Source of the DNA: CAZYMF01 sp964648215
GTDB taxonomy: Bacteria > Desulfobacterota > Binatia > HRBIN30 > JACQVA1
Assembly: GCA_964648215.1 (NCBI GenBank)
Contig: CAZYMF010000041.1
Span: 1-28,870, forward strand
Length of the DNA stretch: 28,870 nt
Direction of reading: 5' to 3'
A model generated the notes under the pieces. It did not search any database. It had not been told where the DNA came from and saw only the letters and a program-made list of their open reading frames with translations. Positions 14,286 to 21,535 of the stretch are shown here, piece by piece. The position numbers were made by a program, and so were the translations under genes. Every line of letters begins with the position of its first letter. The first letter of the stretch is position 1.

Positions 14286-15007
14286 GAACCCAGTGCGGCC
14301 AGCGTCGCCGCCACGTCGGAGCTGTCGAGGAGCAGGGGGCCGACGACGACCGCGTCGACGTGCCCGCGCAGACGGCGGATCGCTTCGATGCCTGCCGGCT
14401 CCTGCAAGGCGATCACCGTCTGATCCGCGGGCACCTGATCGGCGAGCTCCAGCGTCCGGCGCAGATCGGCGCGGAGGCCGACGACGACGCGGCCGAGCTC
14501 GCGCGTCTTGGCCAGATCGCGCGCCGACTGCACCTCGACCACCGCGGCCACGTGGAGCGAGACGGCAACGTCGGCGAGCTCCGCCAGCTTGCCGACGGTC
14601 AGCTCGCCGGCCGGAAGGACGACGGCGTCGGCGCCGCGCAGGCGGGCGTCGTAGATCTGGCCCGGGTCCAGGGTCAGATCGTCGCGCAGAACCGGTGCCG
14701 AGGTCACGTCCGCCACCGTGTCGAGCAGTTCGATCGTGCCACCCCGCTGCTCGTCGGTGGCCACGGCGAGCGCCGCCACCTCCGCCTCGTCGCAAGCAAC
14801 CGCGTACGCCACCGGGTCGATCGTCGTCCACACGCTGCCGGTCTCGGGTTCTGAGCACTGCACCCGTGCGATCACGGCCAGCTCGCGGCGTTGGGTGGAG
14901 ACATACAGGTGGAAGTCACGCCGACTCGGCGTCACCTCGCTGAGCGCCGGCGCTCGCAGCGCGGCGATCTCCGCCTGCTTCGCCCGTATCCAACGACGCC
15001 GGTCCAC
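14282..15007 (-). CDS. TrpC-like TIM-barrel protein with lost catalytic residues
   Basis: A 241-residue protein with the layout of indole-3-glycerol phosphate synthase: VIARVQCSEPETG in place of VIAExKxxSPSxG, APVLRDDL in place of PVLRKDF, DPGQIYDARLRGADAVVL in place of xxQIyEARaxGADAxLL, VVEVQSARDL, VVVGLRADL in place of GINNRDL, and VDAVVVGPLLL. At the aligned places the catalytic Glu and Lys of strand 1 are Arg and Gln, the Lys after strand 3 is Asp, and the substrate Asn of GINNRDL is replaced. The Glu of EVQ and the barrel frame remain. It probably does not make indole-glycerol phosphate. No other trp gene is near; it is coupled to the Nudix gene. Real role unknown. Confidence 0.75.
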   Translation of the reverse strand: MDRRRWIRAKQAEIAALRAPALSEVTPSRRDFHLYVSTQRRELAVIARVQCSEPETGSVWTTIDPVAYAVACDEAEVAALAVATDEQRGGTIELLDTVADVTSAPVLRDDLTLDPGQIYDARLRGADAVVLPAGELTVGKLAELADVAVSLHVAAVVEVQSARDLAKTRELGRVVVGLRADLRRTLELADQVPADQTVIALQEPAGIEAIRRLRGHVDAVVVGPLLLDSSDVAATLAALGS

Positions 15008-15027
15008 GGTGCCAGAGTAGCAAGGGG

Positions 15028-15115
15028 GAGCGAAAAGCTGAAAGCTGAAAGTGCAAAGCGATGAGCGAACAGCTCCACCTCCGGCTTTGAGCTTTTCACT
15101 TTCAGCTTTTCGCTC
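15028..15115 (+). repeat. Perfect 17-bp inverted repeat with AAAGCTG tandem units
   Basis: GAGCGAAAAGCTGAAAG (15028-15044) is exactly complementary to 15099-15115. The arms extend further inward (AAAGTG.CAAAGC against GCTTTGA..CACTTT) if one extra AAAGCTG unit on the left arm is looped out. It lies between the divergent TrpC-like gene and thiI, AT-richer than its surroundings. No transcription unit ends here, so a terminator role is unlikely. Confidence 0.8.
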
Positions 15116-15159
15116 GGGAGCGCATCCTAGGCCCCGATTGCGGCACGTCGATCTCGATG

Positions 15160-15168
15160 TGCTATGGT
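15160..15168 (+). promoter_or_regulatory. Possible extended -10 promoter of thiI
   Basis: TGCTATGGT matches an extended -10 (TGn then TATAAT with two differences). Transcription would begin about seven bases later, at the GTG at 15175, giving a leaderless message. No good -35 is seen at the right distance. Confidence 0.3.
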
Positions 15169-15174
15169 GCCGGC

Positions 15175-16380
15175 GTGAATCGCATCATTGCCCGCTACCA
15201 CGAGATCGCTCTCAAGCGCGGAAACCGGCAGATGTTCGTGCGGCAACTGGTCGACAACATCGGCCGGGCGCTGCGGGGCACGGGGATACGACGGGTCAAG
15301 TCGGCGCCCGGGCGCATCGTCGTCGCCCTGGGAAAGAACGCCGACTGGGCGTCGATCCGCGAGCGCCTCCCCAAGGTCTTCGGCATCGCCAACTTTGCCT
15401 TGGCCCAGCGCACCGAGCGCAACATCGACGACGTCACCGACGGCGTTCTCGCCGCTGTCGAGGGCCGGCAATTCGCCAGCTTCGCCATTCACACGAAGCG
15501 CGCCGACAAATCGTTCCCGCTGACCTCGCCCGAGATCAACGCCGTGATCGGGGCCGCGGTCAAGGAAAAGACCGGCGCCGCCGTCAACCTGTCGCACCCG
15601 GAGCTGCTGATCACCGTGGAGATGCTTCCCCGCGAGGCCTTCTTCTCGCTCGACAAGCTGCCCGGTGCCGGCGGACTGCCGGTGGGCACGAGCGGCCGTG
15701 TCGTCACCCTGCTCTCGGGCGGGATCGATTCGCCGGTGGCGGCGTGGCGCCTGATGCGCCGCGGCTGCCGCACCGACTTCGTTCACTTCCACGGCGCGCC
15801 CTTCCAGGATCGGGCGAGCCAGGAGAAGGCGGTCGAGCTGGCGAAGGTGCTGACGCCGTACCAGTTCGAGTCGCGCCTGCACCTGGTGGCCTTCGGCGAG
15901 GTGCAGCGCGACATCGTGGCGCAGGTGCAGCGACCGTTCCGCGTTGTTCTCTACCGCCGCATGATGTTGCGCATCGCCGCCGCCATCGCGCGGCAGGTGG
16001 GGGCGCAGGCGCTGGTCACCGGCGAGAGCCTCGGCCAGGTGGCGTCGCAGACGCTGGAGAACCTGGCCACCATCGAGGACGCGGCCGACCTGCCCCTGCT
16101 GCGGCCGTTGATAGGTATGGACAAGAGCGAGATCACCGAGCAGGCACAGAAGCTGGGAACTTTCGAGATCTCGATTCAGCCGGACGAGGACTGCTGCCAG
16201 CTCTTCGTCCCGCGCCATCCGGCCACGCGGACGACGGTGGCCGAGGTGTGCGAGGCCGAATCCGTGCTCGATATCCCGGCGTTGATTCAGTACGCGCTCG
16301 AGCACACCGAGGTCATGACGTTCGGGGAGCCGGCCGCCACCCGCCGCCACCTGCAGGCCGCGGTCGCGGCCCCGGGCTAG
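15175..16380 (+). CDS. thiI: tRNA 4-thiouridine / thiazole sulfurtransferase ThiI (no rhodanese domain)
   Basis: A 401-residue ThiI. It has an N-terminal ferredoxin-like and THUMP region (RYHEIALKRGNRQMFVRQL; THUMP ending near AFFSLDKL), then the PP-loop ATP site LLSGGIDSPVAAW and the tRNA-adenylation core with GESLGQVASQTLENL and PLIGMDKSEI. DEDCCQLFVPRHPAT is the conserved end of ThiI forms without rhodanese. It thiolates U8 of tRNA; with thiL nearby, a part in thiamine thiazole synthesis is also possible. Without rhodanese, sulfur must come via another carrier. The GTG at 15175 (VNRIIARYHEI) fits homologue starts better than the in-frame ATG at 15157, which adds MCYGAG. Confidence 0.93.
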   Translation: MNRIIARYHEIALKRGNRQMFVRQLVDNIGRALRGTGIRRVKSAPGRIVVALGKNADWASIRERLPKVFGIANFALAQRTERNIDDVTDGVLAAVEGRQFASFAIHTKRADKSFPLTSPEINAVIGAAVKEKTGAAVNLSHPELLITVEMLPREAFFSLDKLPGAGGLPVGTSGRVVTLLSGGIDSPVAAWRLMRRGCRTDFVHFHGAPFQDRASQEKAVELAKVLTPYQFESRLHLVAFGEVQRDIVAQVQRPFRVVLYRRMMLRIAAAIARQVGAQALVTGESLGQVASQTLENLATIEDAADLPLLRPLIGMDKSEITEQAQKLGTFEISIQPDEDCCQLFVPRHPATRTTVAEVCEAESVLDIPALIQYALEHTEVMTFGEPAATRRHLQAAVAAPG

Positions 16381-16408
16381 GACCACGGCCGCGACGGGTG
16401 CGTTGACA

Positions 16409-16473
16409 GCCGGCGGGGCGCCGGCGACGAACCCGAGGAGATCCGGCGAGTCCCGTTCGGGATTCTCACCGGA
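16409..16473 (+). other. Two hairpins between thiI and the dprA-like gene
   Basis: GCCGGCG (16409-16415) pairs with CGCCGGC (16419-16425) around GGG. A second, imperfect hairpin pairs TCCGG (16442-16446) with CCGGA (16469-16473) and, inside it, TCCC with GGGA. No T-run follows either, so intrinsic termination is uncertain. The second ends 11 nt before the next start codon. Confidence 0.4.
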
Positions 16474-16484
16474 GTCGAAGTCCA

Positions 16485-17390
16485 ATGGAAGCGAAATCCG
16501 CTCTCGCTGCCGTCATGCTGTCGCAGCTCCCGCGTGTGGGCGAGAAGGCTGCCGCGCGGATCTTGCGGCTCAACGCCGACCGCGGGATCGGCCTCGATGA
16601 TTTCTTTCGCCTGCCCGCGGCGACGCTGCGCGACGCTTACGGTTTGCCGGCCGTCGCGATCGCGCGCCTGACCGAGCAGCCGGAGGCGCACCGCCGGGAG
16701 GCGCGGGATCTGGTCGAGCGGATGAGCGCCGCCGGGGTGGCGGCATGGCTGAGCGACGACGAGGCCTACGCGGCCCGCTGGCGCGAGCGGCTCGAGCTGT
16801 ACCCACCGGTCATGTTCGCCCTCGGCTCGTCCGAGGCGTTGGGCGGTCCGACGCTGGCCGCGCTCAACTCGCGCAACCTCTCCGAGCGCGCGGTCACGGC
16901 GACGATTCGCATCGGGCAAGCAGCCGCGGCGCAGGGTCTGGCTCTCGTCAGCGGCGGGATGAAGGCGACGCACCGGATCGCCGCGGTGCTCGGCCGTGTC
17001 GCGCCGGCACGCGTCGTCGTGCTCGACCGCGGCCTGTTCGCCGCCTTCGGGCGCCACCTCGATCGCGATCCGTTCGGCCTCGGGCCCGGTCGCGCCCAGC
17101 TCGACGCCGCGCGGACCCTGGTCCTGTCGCCCTTTCGCTTGTGCGACCACGCGGTCGCCCGCAACGGGCCGCGCCGCGACGAGCTGGTCGCCGCTCTCGC
17201 CGACGTCGTCGTCGCGGTCAACGCGCGACCGGGCGGGGAGATCGAGAGGATCTGTTTCGCGGCGCTCGATCGCGGCCAGTGTGTGCTCTCGTGGCAAGGG
17301 GAGAACGTGGGCCTGGTGGCCGCCGGCGCGGTGCCGATCGACGAGGGGCAGCTGGGCGAGCTGCGGGGTTTTCTCGTCGAGCGAGGTTGA
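16485..17390 (+). CDS. Divergent DprA-like DNA-processing protein
   Basis: A 301-residue protein. Residues 10-30 (MLSQLPRVGEKAAARILRL) form a helix-hairpin-helix like the start of many DprA proteins. The rest looks like the DprA/Smf Rossmann fold: PPVMFALGSSEALGGPTLAAL, then GLALVSGGMKATHRIAAVLG, and near the end ARNGPRRDELVAALADVVVAVNARPGGEIERICFAAL, which mirrors FPxRNRIIAGLS and the following strand. The standard GxRxxSxYG and SGxAxGIDxxAH motifs are altered (GSSEALGG; SGGMKATHRIA). DprA loads RecA on incoming single-stranded DNA. With these changes the activity is open; a related nucleotide- or DNA-binding role is possible. It sits between thiI and thiL, all on one strand. Confidence 0.65.
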   Translation: MEAKSALAAVMLSQLPRVGEKAAARILRLNADRGIGLDDFFRLPAATLRDAYGLPAVAIARLTEQPEAHRREARDLVERMSAAGVAAWLSDDEAYAARWRERLELYPPVMFALGSSEALGGPTLAALNSRNLSERAVTATIRIGQAAAAQGLALVSGGMKATHRIAAVLGRVAPARVVVLDRGLFAAFGRHLDRDPFGLGPGRAQLDAARTLVLSPFRLCDHAVARNGPRRDELVAALADVVVAVNARPGGEIERICFAALDRGQCVLSWQGENVGLVAAGAVPIDEGQLGELRGFLVERG

Positions 17391-17410
17391 AGCGTGAGGG
17401 GGAACGGGAA

Positions 17411-17470
17411 ACTGACGACGGGCGACGGGCCACCGGTGACGGGAGACGGGAGAAGGGTGACGGGTGGCAG
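17411..17470 (+). repeat. Degenerate tandem GACGGG repeat
   Basis: The 143 nt between the dprA-like gene and thiL begin with repeated (GT)GACGGG units: GACGACGGGCGACGGG, then GTGACGGGAGACGGG, then AGGGTGACGGG. Spacing is 7-15 nt. It is purine-rich on this strand and does not code. The remaining bases to the thiL start hold an AAGGAGG (17471-17477) too far from either candidate start to be its ribosome site. Confidence 0.7.
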
Positions 17471-17533
17471 AAGGAGGTTTGCGACTCGGGCCGTTCTTGA
17501 CCGCGATCCGTGCGGCTGCCTAAGCTCGCGTTG

Positions 17534-18529
17534 ATGGCTCGCATCGACACCTTGGCCACGGTGGGGGAGTTCGGCTTCCTCGATCGCCTCCTGCCGCGGC
17601 TCGCCGGCCGGCGCGACGTTCTCGTCGGTCCGGGTGACGACTGCGCCGTGGTTCGCTGCGGTGGGCGGCCAGTCCTGATCACCACCGATGCCCTGATCGA
17701 GGACGTCCACTTCAAGCGCGACTGGCTTACGCCGCGCCAGCTCGGCTACCGCAGCCTGGCCGTGAACCTGAGCGACATCGCCGCGATGGGCGGCCATCCG
17801 ACGTTCGGGGTGATCAGCGTCGCTGCTTCCGGGAGCACGCCCGCCGCCGAGCTGTTCGGTGTGCACGCGGGGATCGAGGCGGCGGCGCGGGCGGCGGGCA
17901 TGGCGATCGTGGGTGGCAACGTGTCGCGCGCCGAGTGCCTGTTCCTGTCGATCACGGTGCTCGGCGAGGTCCGCCGCCGGGCGGTGACCCGCGGCGGCGC
18001 GCGGGTGGGTGACGAGCTCTTTGTCACCGGTACCCTGGGCGATGGTGCCCTCGGCGTCCGCCAGCTGCAGCGCGGCGAGCGCCGCGGCGCTGCGGTGCAG
18101 CGATATCGCCGGCCGCGGCCGCGGTTGAAGATGGGACAGCTTCTGGCGGAGCACGGTATCGCCGCGGCGATGATCGACATCAGCGACGGCTTGCTCCAGG
18201 ACCTCGGGCATCTGACCAAGGCCAGCGGTGTCGGCGCCGAGATCGAGGTCGACGCACTTCCGCGTTCCCCCGCGCTGCGGCGCTTGCCGCAGCTCGAGGC
18301 GCTCGAGCTGGCGCTGCGCGGCGGCGACGACTACGAGCTGCTCTGCGCCGTGCCGCGTCGCCGCGTCGCGGCGTTGGAGCGCTTGCGCCGGCAGTTCGAT
18401 TGTCCGATCACCCGCATCGGCCGCTGCGTTCCCGAGCGCCTGGGCATCGAGCTCCTCGGTGCCGGGCGCGAGGTGCACCTGCGGTCGGAGGGCGGCGGTT
18501 GGGATCACTTCGTGAATCGTGAGTCGTGA
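17534..18529 (+). CDS. thiL: Thiamine-monophosphate kinase
   Basis: A 331-residue ThiL of the PurM/AIRS superfamily, which phosphorylates thiamine monophosphate to the active cofactor. The start GEFGFLDRLLP, metal loop GPGDDCAVV, TTDALIEDVHF, NLSDIAAMGGHPTFG, VGGNVSRAE, AMIDISDGLLQDLGHL and LRGGDDYELLCAV follow the family order. The usual GGDT motif is GGNV here; the other metal acids are kept. Length is normal. The ATG at 17534 gives MARIDTLATVGEFGF, which fits; a GTG at 17510 in the same frame adds eight residues and cannot be excluded, as neither has a well-placed ribosome site. A TPP riboswitch is not visible upstream. Confidence 0.93.
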   Translation: MARIDTLATVGEFGFLDRLLPRLAGRRDVLVGPGDDCAVVRCGGRPVLITTDALIEDVHFKRDWLTPRQLGYRSLAVNLSDIAAMGGHPTFGVISVAASGSTPAAELFGVHAGIEAAARAAGMAIVGGNVSRAECLFLSITVLGEVRRRAVTRGGARVGDELFVTGTLGDGALGVRQLQRGERRGAAVQRYRRPRPRLKMGQLLAEHGIAAAMIDISDGLLQDLGHLTKASGVGAEIEVDALPRSPALRRLPQLEALELALRGGDDYELLCAVPRRRVAALERLRRQFDCPITRIGRCVPERLGIELLGAGREVHLRSEGGGWDHFVNRES

Positions 18530-18587
18530 GCCTCGCCAGGTGGGATCTATTACCCTGAGCGCGTCACACTCGGCCGTCCGCCTGAGA

Positions 18588-18614
18588 GATCCGCGCAATC
18601 GGCGAAATCCGCGG
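18588..18614 (+). repeat. Three 9-nt units of (G/A)ATCsGCGn
   Basis: In the thiL-larB gap (152 nt) lie three adjacent nonamers, GATCCGCGC, AATCGGCGA and AATCCGCGG. They look like a remnant of a dispersed short tandem repeat. The rest of the gap contains TTGACT near 18647 but no convincing -10. Confidence 0.55.
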
Positions 18615-18680
18615 TATTCTTCGTCTCTCATCCTTACCCATCAGGGTTGACTCGCGGCTGCGGAGCATCCACAAGCGCGT

Positions 18681-19448
18681 ATGGACCCGAATCGACTGCG
18701 CGAGCTCCTGGAGCAGGTGCGTGCCGGCGCGGTCAGCCCCGAGCAGGCTCTCGATCGCCTCAAAGGGATGCCGTTCGAGGACCTCGGCTTTGCCAAGGTC
18801 GATCATCACCGCGCGCTGCGCAAAGGCTTGCCGGAGGTAATCTTCGGTGCCGGCAAGACGGCGGCGCAGATCGTCGAGATCACCCGCCGGTTGAATCAGG
18901 GCGAGCAGAACGTTCTCATCACTCGCCTCGACGCCGCCACCGCAACCGAGGTGTGCGCGGCGCTGCCGGAGGCGCGCTATCACGAGCACGCTCGGCTGGC
19001 GACGCTCGTGCGGCATCCGGCGGAGATCAGCGGGCGCGGCACGATTCTGGTCGTCTGCGCCGGCACGTCGGATCTGCCGGTGGCCGAGGAGGCGGCGCAG
19101 ACGGCGGAGCTGATCGGCAACCGCGTCGAGCGCCTGCACGACGTCGGCGTCGCCGGCATCCACCGCCTGTTCGCGCACCAGGATCTGCTGCAACGGGCGA
19201 GCGTGGTGATCGTGGTCGCGGGCATGGAAGGGGCGCTGCCCAGCGTCGTCGGCGGCCTGGTCGCCGTGCCGGTGATCGCGGTGCCGACCAGCGTCGGCTA
19301 CGGCGCCAGCTTCGGCGGCCTGGCCGCGCTGCTGGCGATGCTCAACTCCTGCGCCGCCGGCATCACCGTGGTCAACATCGACAACGGGTTCGGAGCGGGC
19401 GTCGCGGCCAGCCTGATCAATCGCCTGCCGGCGTCACCGTCGGCGTAG
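18681..19448 (+). CDS. larB: LarB, nickel-pincer cofactor biosynthesis carboxylase/hydrolase
   Basis: A 255-residue LarB. The N-terminal half has the LarB lead (LRELLEQVRAGAVSPEQAL; FEDLGFAKVDHHRALRKGLPEVIFGAGKT). The C-terminal half is PurE-like: LVVCAGTSDLPVAEEA, HDVGVAGIHRL, VVIVVAGMEGALPSVVGGL, then PTSVGYGASFGGLAALLAML and NSCAAGITVVNIDNGFGAG with the catalytic Cys224. LarB carboxylates the nicotinate ring of NaAD and breaks its phosphoanhydride, the first step towards the nickel-pincer cofactor of lactate racemase-like enzymes. larC, larE and a LarA homologue are not in the window. It is the last of four same-strand genes after thiI. Confidence 0.95.
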   Translation: MDPNRLRELLEQVRAGAVSPEQALDRLKGMPFEDLGFAKVDHHRALRKGLPEVIFGAGKTAAQIVEITRRLNQGEQNVLITRLDAATATEVCAALPEARYHEHARLATLVRHPAEISGRGTILVVCAGTSDLPVAEEAAQTAELIGNRVERLHDVGVAGIHRLFAHQDLLQRASVVIVVAGMEGALPSVVGGLVAVPVIAVPTSVGYGASFGGLAALLAMLNSCAAGITVVNIDNGFGAGVAASLINRLPASPSA

Positions 19449-19460
19449 ACTGGGCGCTCA

Positions 19461-19496
19461 AAGCCTGGACGCGCTCCCGACGAGCCGTCCGGGCTT
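19461..19496. terminator. Hairpin between convergent larB and methyltransferase genes
   Basis: AAGCCTGGACG (19461-19471) pairs along its full length with CGTCCGGGCTT (19486-19496), one T-G wobble, loop of 14 nt. It lies 12 nt after the larB stop and 5 nt before the end of the opposite gene, the place of a shared terminator. No T-run follows on either strand, so it may act only as an end-stabilising or Rho-assisting hairpin. Confidence 0.5.
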
Positions 19497-19501
19497 CGGC
19501 C

Positions 19502-20593
19502 TCACTTCCTGACCACGTACCAGTTGTTCTGGACGTCGTGGTCGAGCCGATGCGTCTCGATCGAGCGAAACCCCGCCTTTTGCAGGTACTCGCGCGTTCT
19601 TTCCTCGCCCCACATGGCGCCCAGGCCTTCGCCGCCCTGCGCCAGGGAGACGGTCATGCAGTGCATGCAGGAGATCGTGTAGAGCAGTGTGCCGAGCGGG
19701 TGCTCGACGTCTTTGTGCAGGTGACTCGTCCCGCTGATGTCCTGCATCAGATAGACCCCGTCCGGCTTCAACGCCCGCCGGATGCCGCGGAGGACGTTGA
19801 GCGGCTTGGCCTGGTCGTGGATCGCATCGAAGGTCGTGATGAGGTCGAAGGATTCGGCTGCGGTGGCCTCGTCGAAATCGCTCGCATCGACGGCGCTGAA
19901 CTCGATGTTCTGCAGCCCGCGCCGCGCCGCCTCGCCACGTCCGAAAGCGATCGCTTCCTCGGAGAGGTCCATTCCCACGAATTGGCTGCGTGGGAAGAGC
20001 TCGGCCAGTCGCAGCATGATCAGCCCCCGCCCACAACCGAGGTCGAGAGCGCGGATGCCTTCCTGCAGAGACCCGGTCAGTCCCGGCACCAGCGGCAGGA
20101 TGTGCGACTCCAGCGACGAGAGCACGGACTGGCCGCTGTCCTCGGCCATCACCTCGTGGAAGCGCGGGAACCGGGAGTAGGGAACGCCTCCCCCCTTCTC
20201 GAAACATTCCACGATGTCATCCTCCAACCCACCGAGCCCGGCAATGTACTGGGCACACACGGCCAGGTTGGTCGCGCCGGCCGAACGACACACGGAGGCG
20301 GCGTGCCCGGGCGGCAAGGTGAAGCGGCCGGTTTCCGGATCGATGTTGACGACGCGCCCGGTGGTCATGGCCCCGAGCCACTCGCGGACGTAGCGCTCGT
20401 TCAGACCGGCCGCATGCGCGATCTCCGTCGACGTGCTCGGCGGCAATGTGCTCATGACGTCGAATAGCCCGGTGCGATGGCCAATCGAGATCATCAGGCA
20501 GAGGGCGCCGTTGTTGAGCGCCGTGAGCAGCTTGTCGGAGAATGTCTCCGCTTTCGCCTGATCGAACTGGAGGTGTGCGTCTGTTGCCGACAT
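19502..20593 (-). CDS. SAM-dependent class I methyltransferase with N-terminal winged-helix domain
   Basis: A 363-residue protein. Residues about 15-95 form a winged-helix dimerisation region (KLLTALNNGALCLMISIGHR, STSTEIAHAAGLNERYVREW) as in O-methyltransferase-like proteins and the Rv2258c group. The Rossmann methyltransferase core follows: motif I RALDLGCGRG at 181-190, acidic end of strand 2 in FVGMDLS, SAVDASDF for the adenine region, and FDLITTFDAIHDQ at motif IV. Substrate unknown. The open frame extends 270 nt upstream, overlapping the GFA gene, but the ATG at 20593 gives the family's usual start. It lies 59 nt downstream of the GFA gene on the same strand. Confidence 0.88.
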   Translation of the reverse strand: MSATDAHLQFDQAKAETFSDKLLTALNNGALCLMISIGHRTGLFDVMSTLPPSTSTEIAHAAGLNERYVREWLGAMTTGRVVNIDPETGRFTLPPGHAASVCRSAGATNLAVCAQYIAGLGGLEDDIVECFEKGGGVPYSRFPRFHEVMAEDSGQSVLSSLESHILPLVPGLTGSLQEGIRALDLGCGRGLIMLRLAELFPRSQFVGMDLSEEAIAFGRGEAARRGLQNIEFSAVDASDFDEATAAESFDLITTFDAIHDQAKPLNVLRGIRRALKPDGVYLMQDISGTSHLHKDVEHPLGTLLYTISCMHCMTVSLAQGGEGLGAMWGEERTREYLQKAGFRSIETHRLDHDVQNNWYVVRK

Positions 20594-20652
20594 GCTTCTC
20601 GCCTCCGTCGTCGCTGCGCTCGCTTGCCGTCCCCGTTGCAGGTGCGGTGGCG

Positions 20653-21087
20653 CTATTCCGCCAGGGTCGTGCCCGATCCGCCCATTTCCTTGGGCACGTC
20701 TTTCATCTTCGGCGCCCCGTCTTTGATGTGGAGCACGGTCTCCTGGTAGTGCACGTGAACGCCGGGCTTGAAGGGCAGGTCCGGTATGACCGCCGCGTAT
20801 ACGTCGGTGAGCCCCATGGCCGGATGCTCGGTGAAGATGTGGCCGCCGCACGTCTTGCACCATTTGCGATAGCTCTGCGGGGTCTTGTTGTAGGTGCCGA
20901 TGTTGTCAGCGCCACGCGTTACCTTCAGAGCCTCGGGCTGCCACAGGGTGAAGGCATTGACCGGTCCTGCCGACCAGTGCCGGCACGACTCGCAATGGCA
21001 ATACCCCATCGCGGCTGGCTCGCCGGTGACGGTGAACTGCACCGCGCCGCAAAAGCAGCTTCCCTGGTAAGATCTGTCACTGCCCAT
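20653..21087 (-). CDS. GFA family zinc protein (formaldehyde-activating-enzyme fold)
   Basis: A 144-residue protein with the GFA/CENP-V cysteine set: GSCFCGAVQF, YCHCESCRHWSAG and KWCKTCGGHIFT, which bind two zinc ions. The name comes from glutathione-dependent formaldehyde-activating enzyme, but most members have no proven reaction. The later part (AMGLTDVYAAVIPDLPFKP) is usual for the group. It precedes the methyltransferase in the same direction, separated by 59 nt, and has a plausible sigma70-like promoter about 140 nt upstream. Whether the two act together is unknown. Confidence 0.88.
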   Translation of the reverse strand: MGSDRSYQGSCFCGAVQFTVTGEPAAMGYCHCESCRHWSAGPVNAFTLWQPEALKVTRGADNIGTYNKTPQSYRKWCKTCGGHIFTEHPAMGLTDVYAAVIPDLPFKPGVHVHYQETVLHIKDGAPKMKDVPKEMGGSGTTLAE

Positions 21088-21223
21088 AGCGCACCTCCCC
21101 AGTCATCCTTCGATCTTCCGACGCTCCGGTGGCAACGACAAGCACGAGCTGCCAGCCGCGGCGACTGGCGGCAGCGGTGCCGAGGAACGCGGTGAACCGA
21201 AACGCTGCTATCCGAGGCTTCGT

Positions 21224-21253
21224 ACTATACTGAGGTGATTTGGGAGGAGGCAA
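21224..21253 (-). promoter_or_regulatory. Possible sigma70-type promoter for the GFA gene
   Basis: On the minus strand, TTGCCT (21253-21248) and TATAGT (21229-21224) are 18 nt apart, a fair -35/-10 pair in otherwise GC-rich sequence. Transcripts would have a leader of about 130 nt before the GFA start. The region 21088-21264 holds no gene. Confidence 0.35.
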
Positions 21254-21264
21254 GTCCTGAGCAG

Positions 21265-21531
21265 TTACGGTTGTGCCGCGCCACGGTCCTCGCTGACGGC
21301 GGCGCACTCGTACAACGCCTCGGGCGCGATGTCGGCGCCGTGCGGCCAAGCTATCCTCCAGCCATCGAGAAAGAACCGTCTGAAGTATTTTGGGTCTTTC
21401 AGCAGTTCGAAGACCGGTCCCTTGAGCCACCGTCGAAAGTCGATCGTCTCCTCGGAATTGTCGTCGAAGGTGACGTGAATCCGATAGCCGCCGCGGTGTT
21501 CTGCTTTGATGACGCAGGGGATGCGGTCCAT
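21265..21531 (-). CDS. DUF2442 domain protein
   Basis: An 88-residue protein with the DUF2442 pattern: GGYRIHVTFDDNSEETIDF, then KGPVFELLKDPKYFRRFFLD and WRIAWPHGADIAPEALYE. Such small proteins are often encoded beside DUF4160 proteins and look like one half of a toxin-antitoxin-type pair; their activity is not established. No DUF4160 gene is next to it. Its start lies 4 nt after the stop of DNA polymerase II, so it is the second gene of that transcript. A Pro at the end and an acidic middle give no further hint. Confidence 0.85.
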   Translation of the reverse strand: MDRIPCVIKAEHRGGYRIHVTFDDNSEETIDFRRWLKGPVFELLKDPKYFRRFFLDGWRIAWPHGADIAPEALYECAAVSEDRGAAQP

Positions 21532-21535
21532 GTCC

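Noticed and set aside
18530..18680. Possible TPP or other riboswitch between thiL and larB, and before thiL
   Set aside because: CTGAGAGAT occurs at 18583, but the paired thi-box segments are missing; the sequence is better explained by nonamer repeats.
19502..20863. Longer methyltransferase start within the GFA gene
   Set aside because: The added 90 residues show no conserved pattern and overlap a well-supported gene on the same strand.
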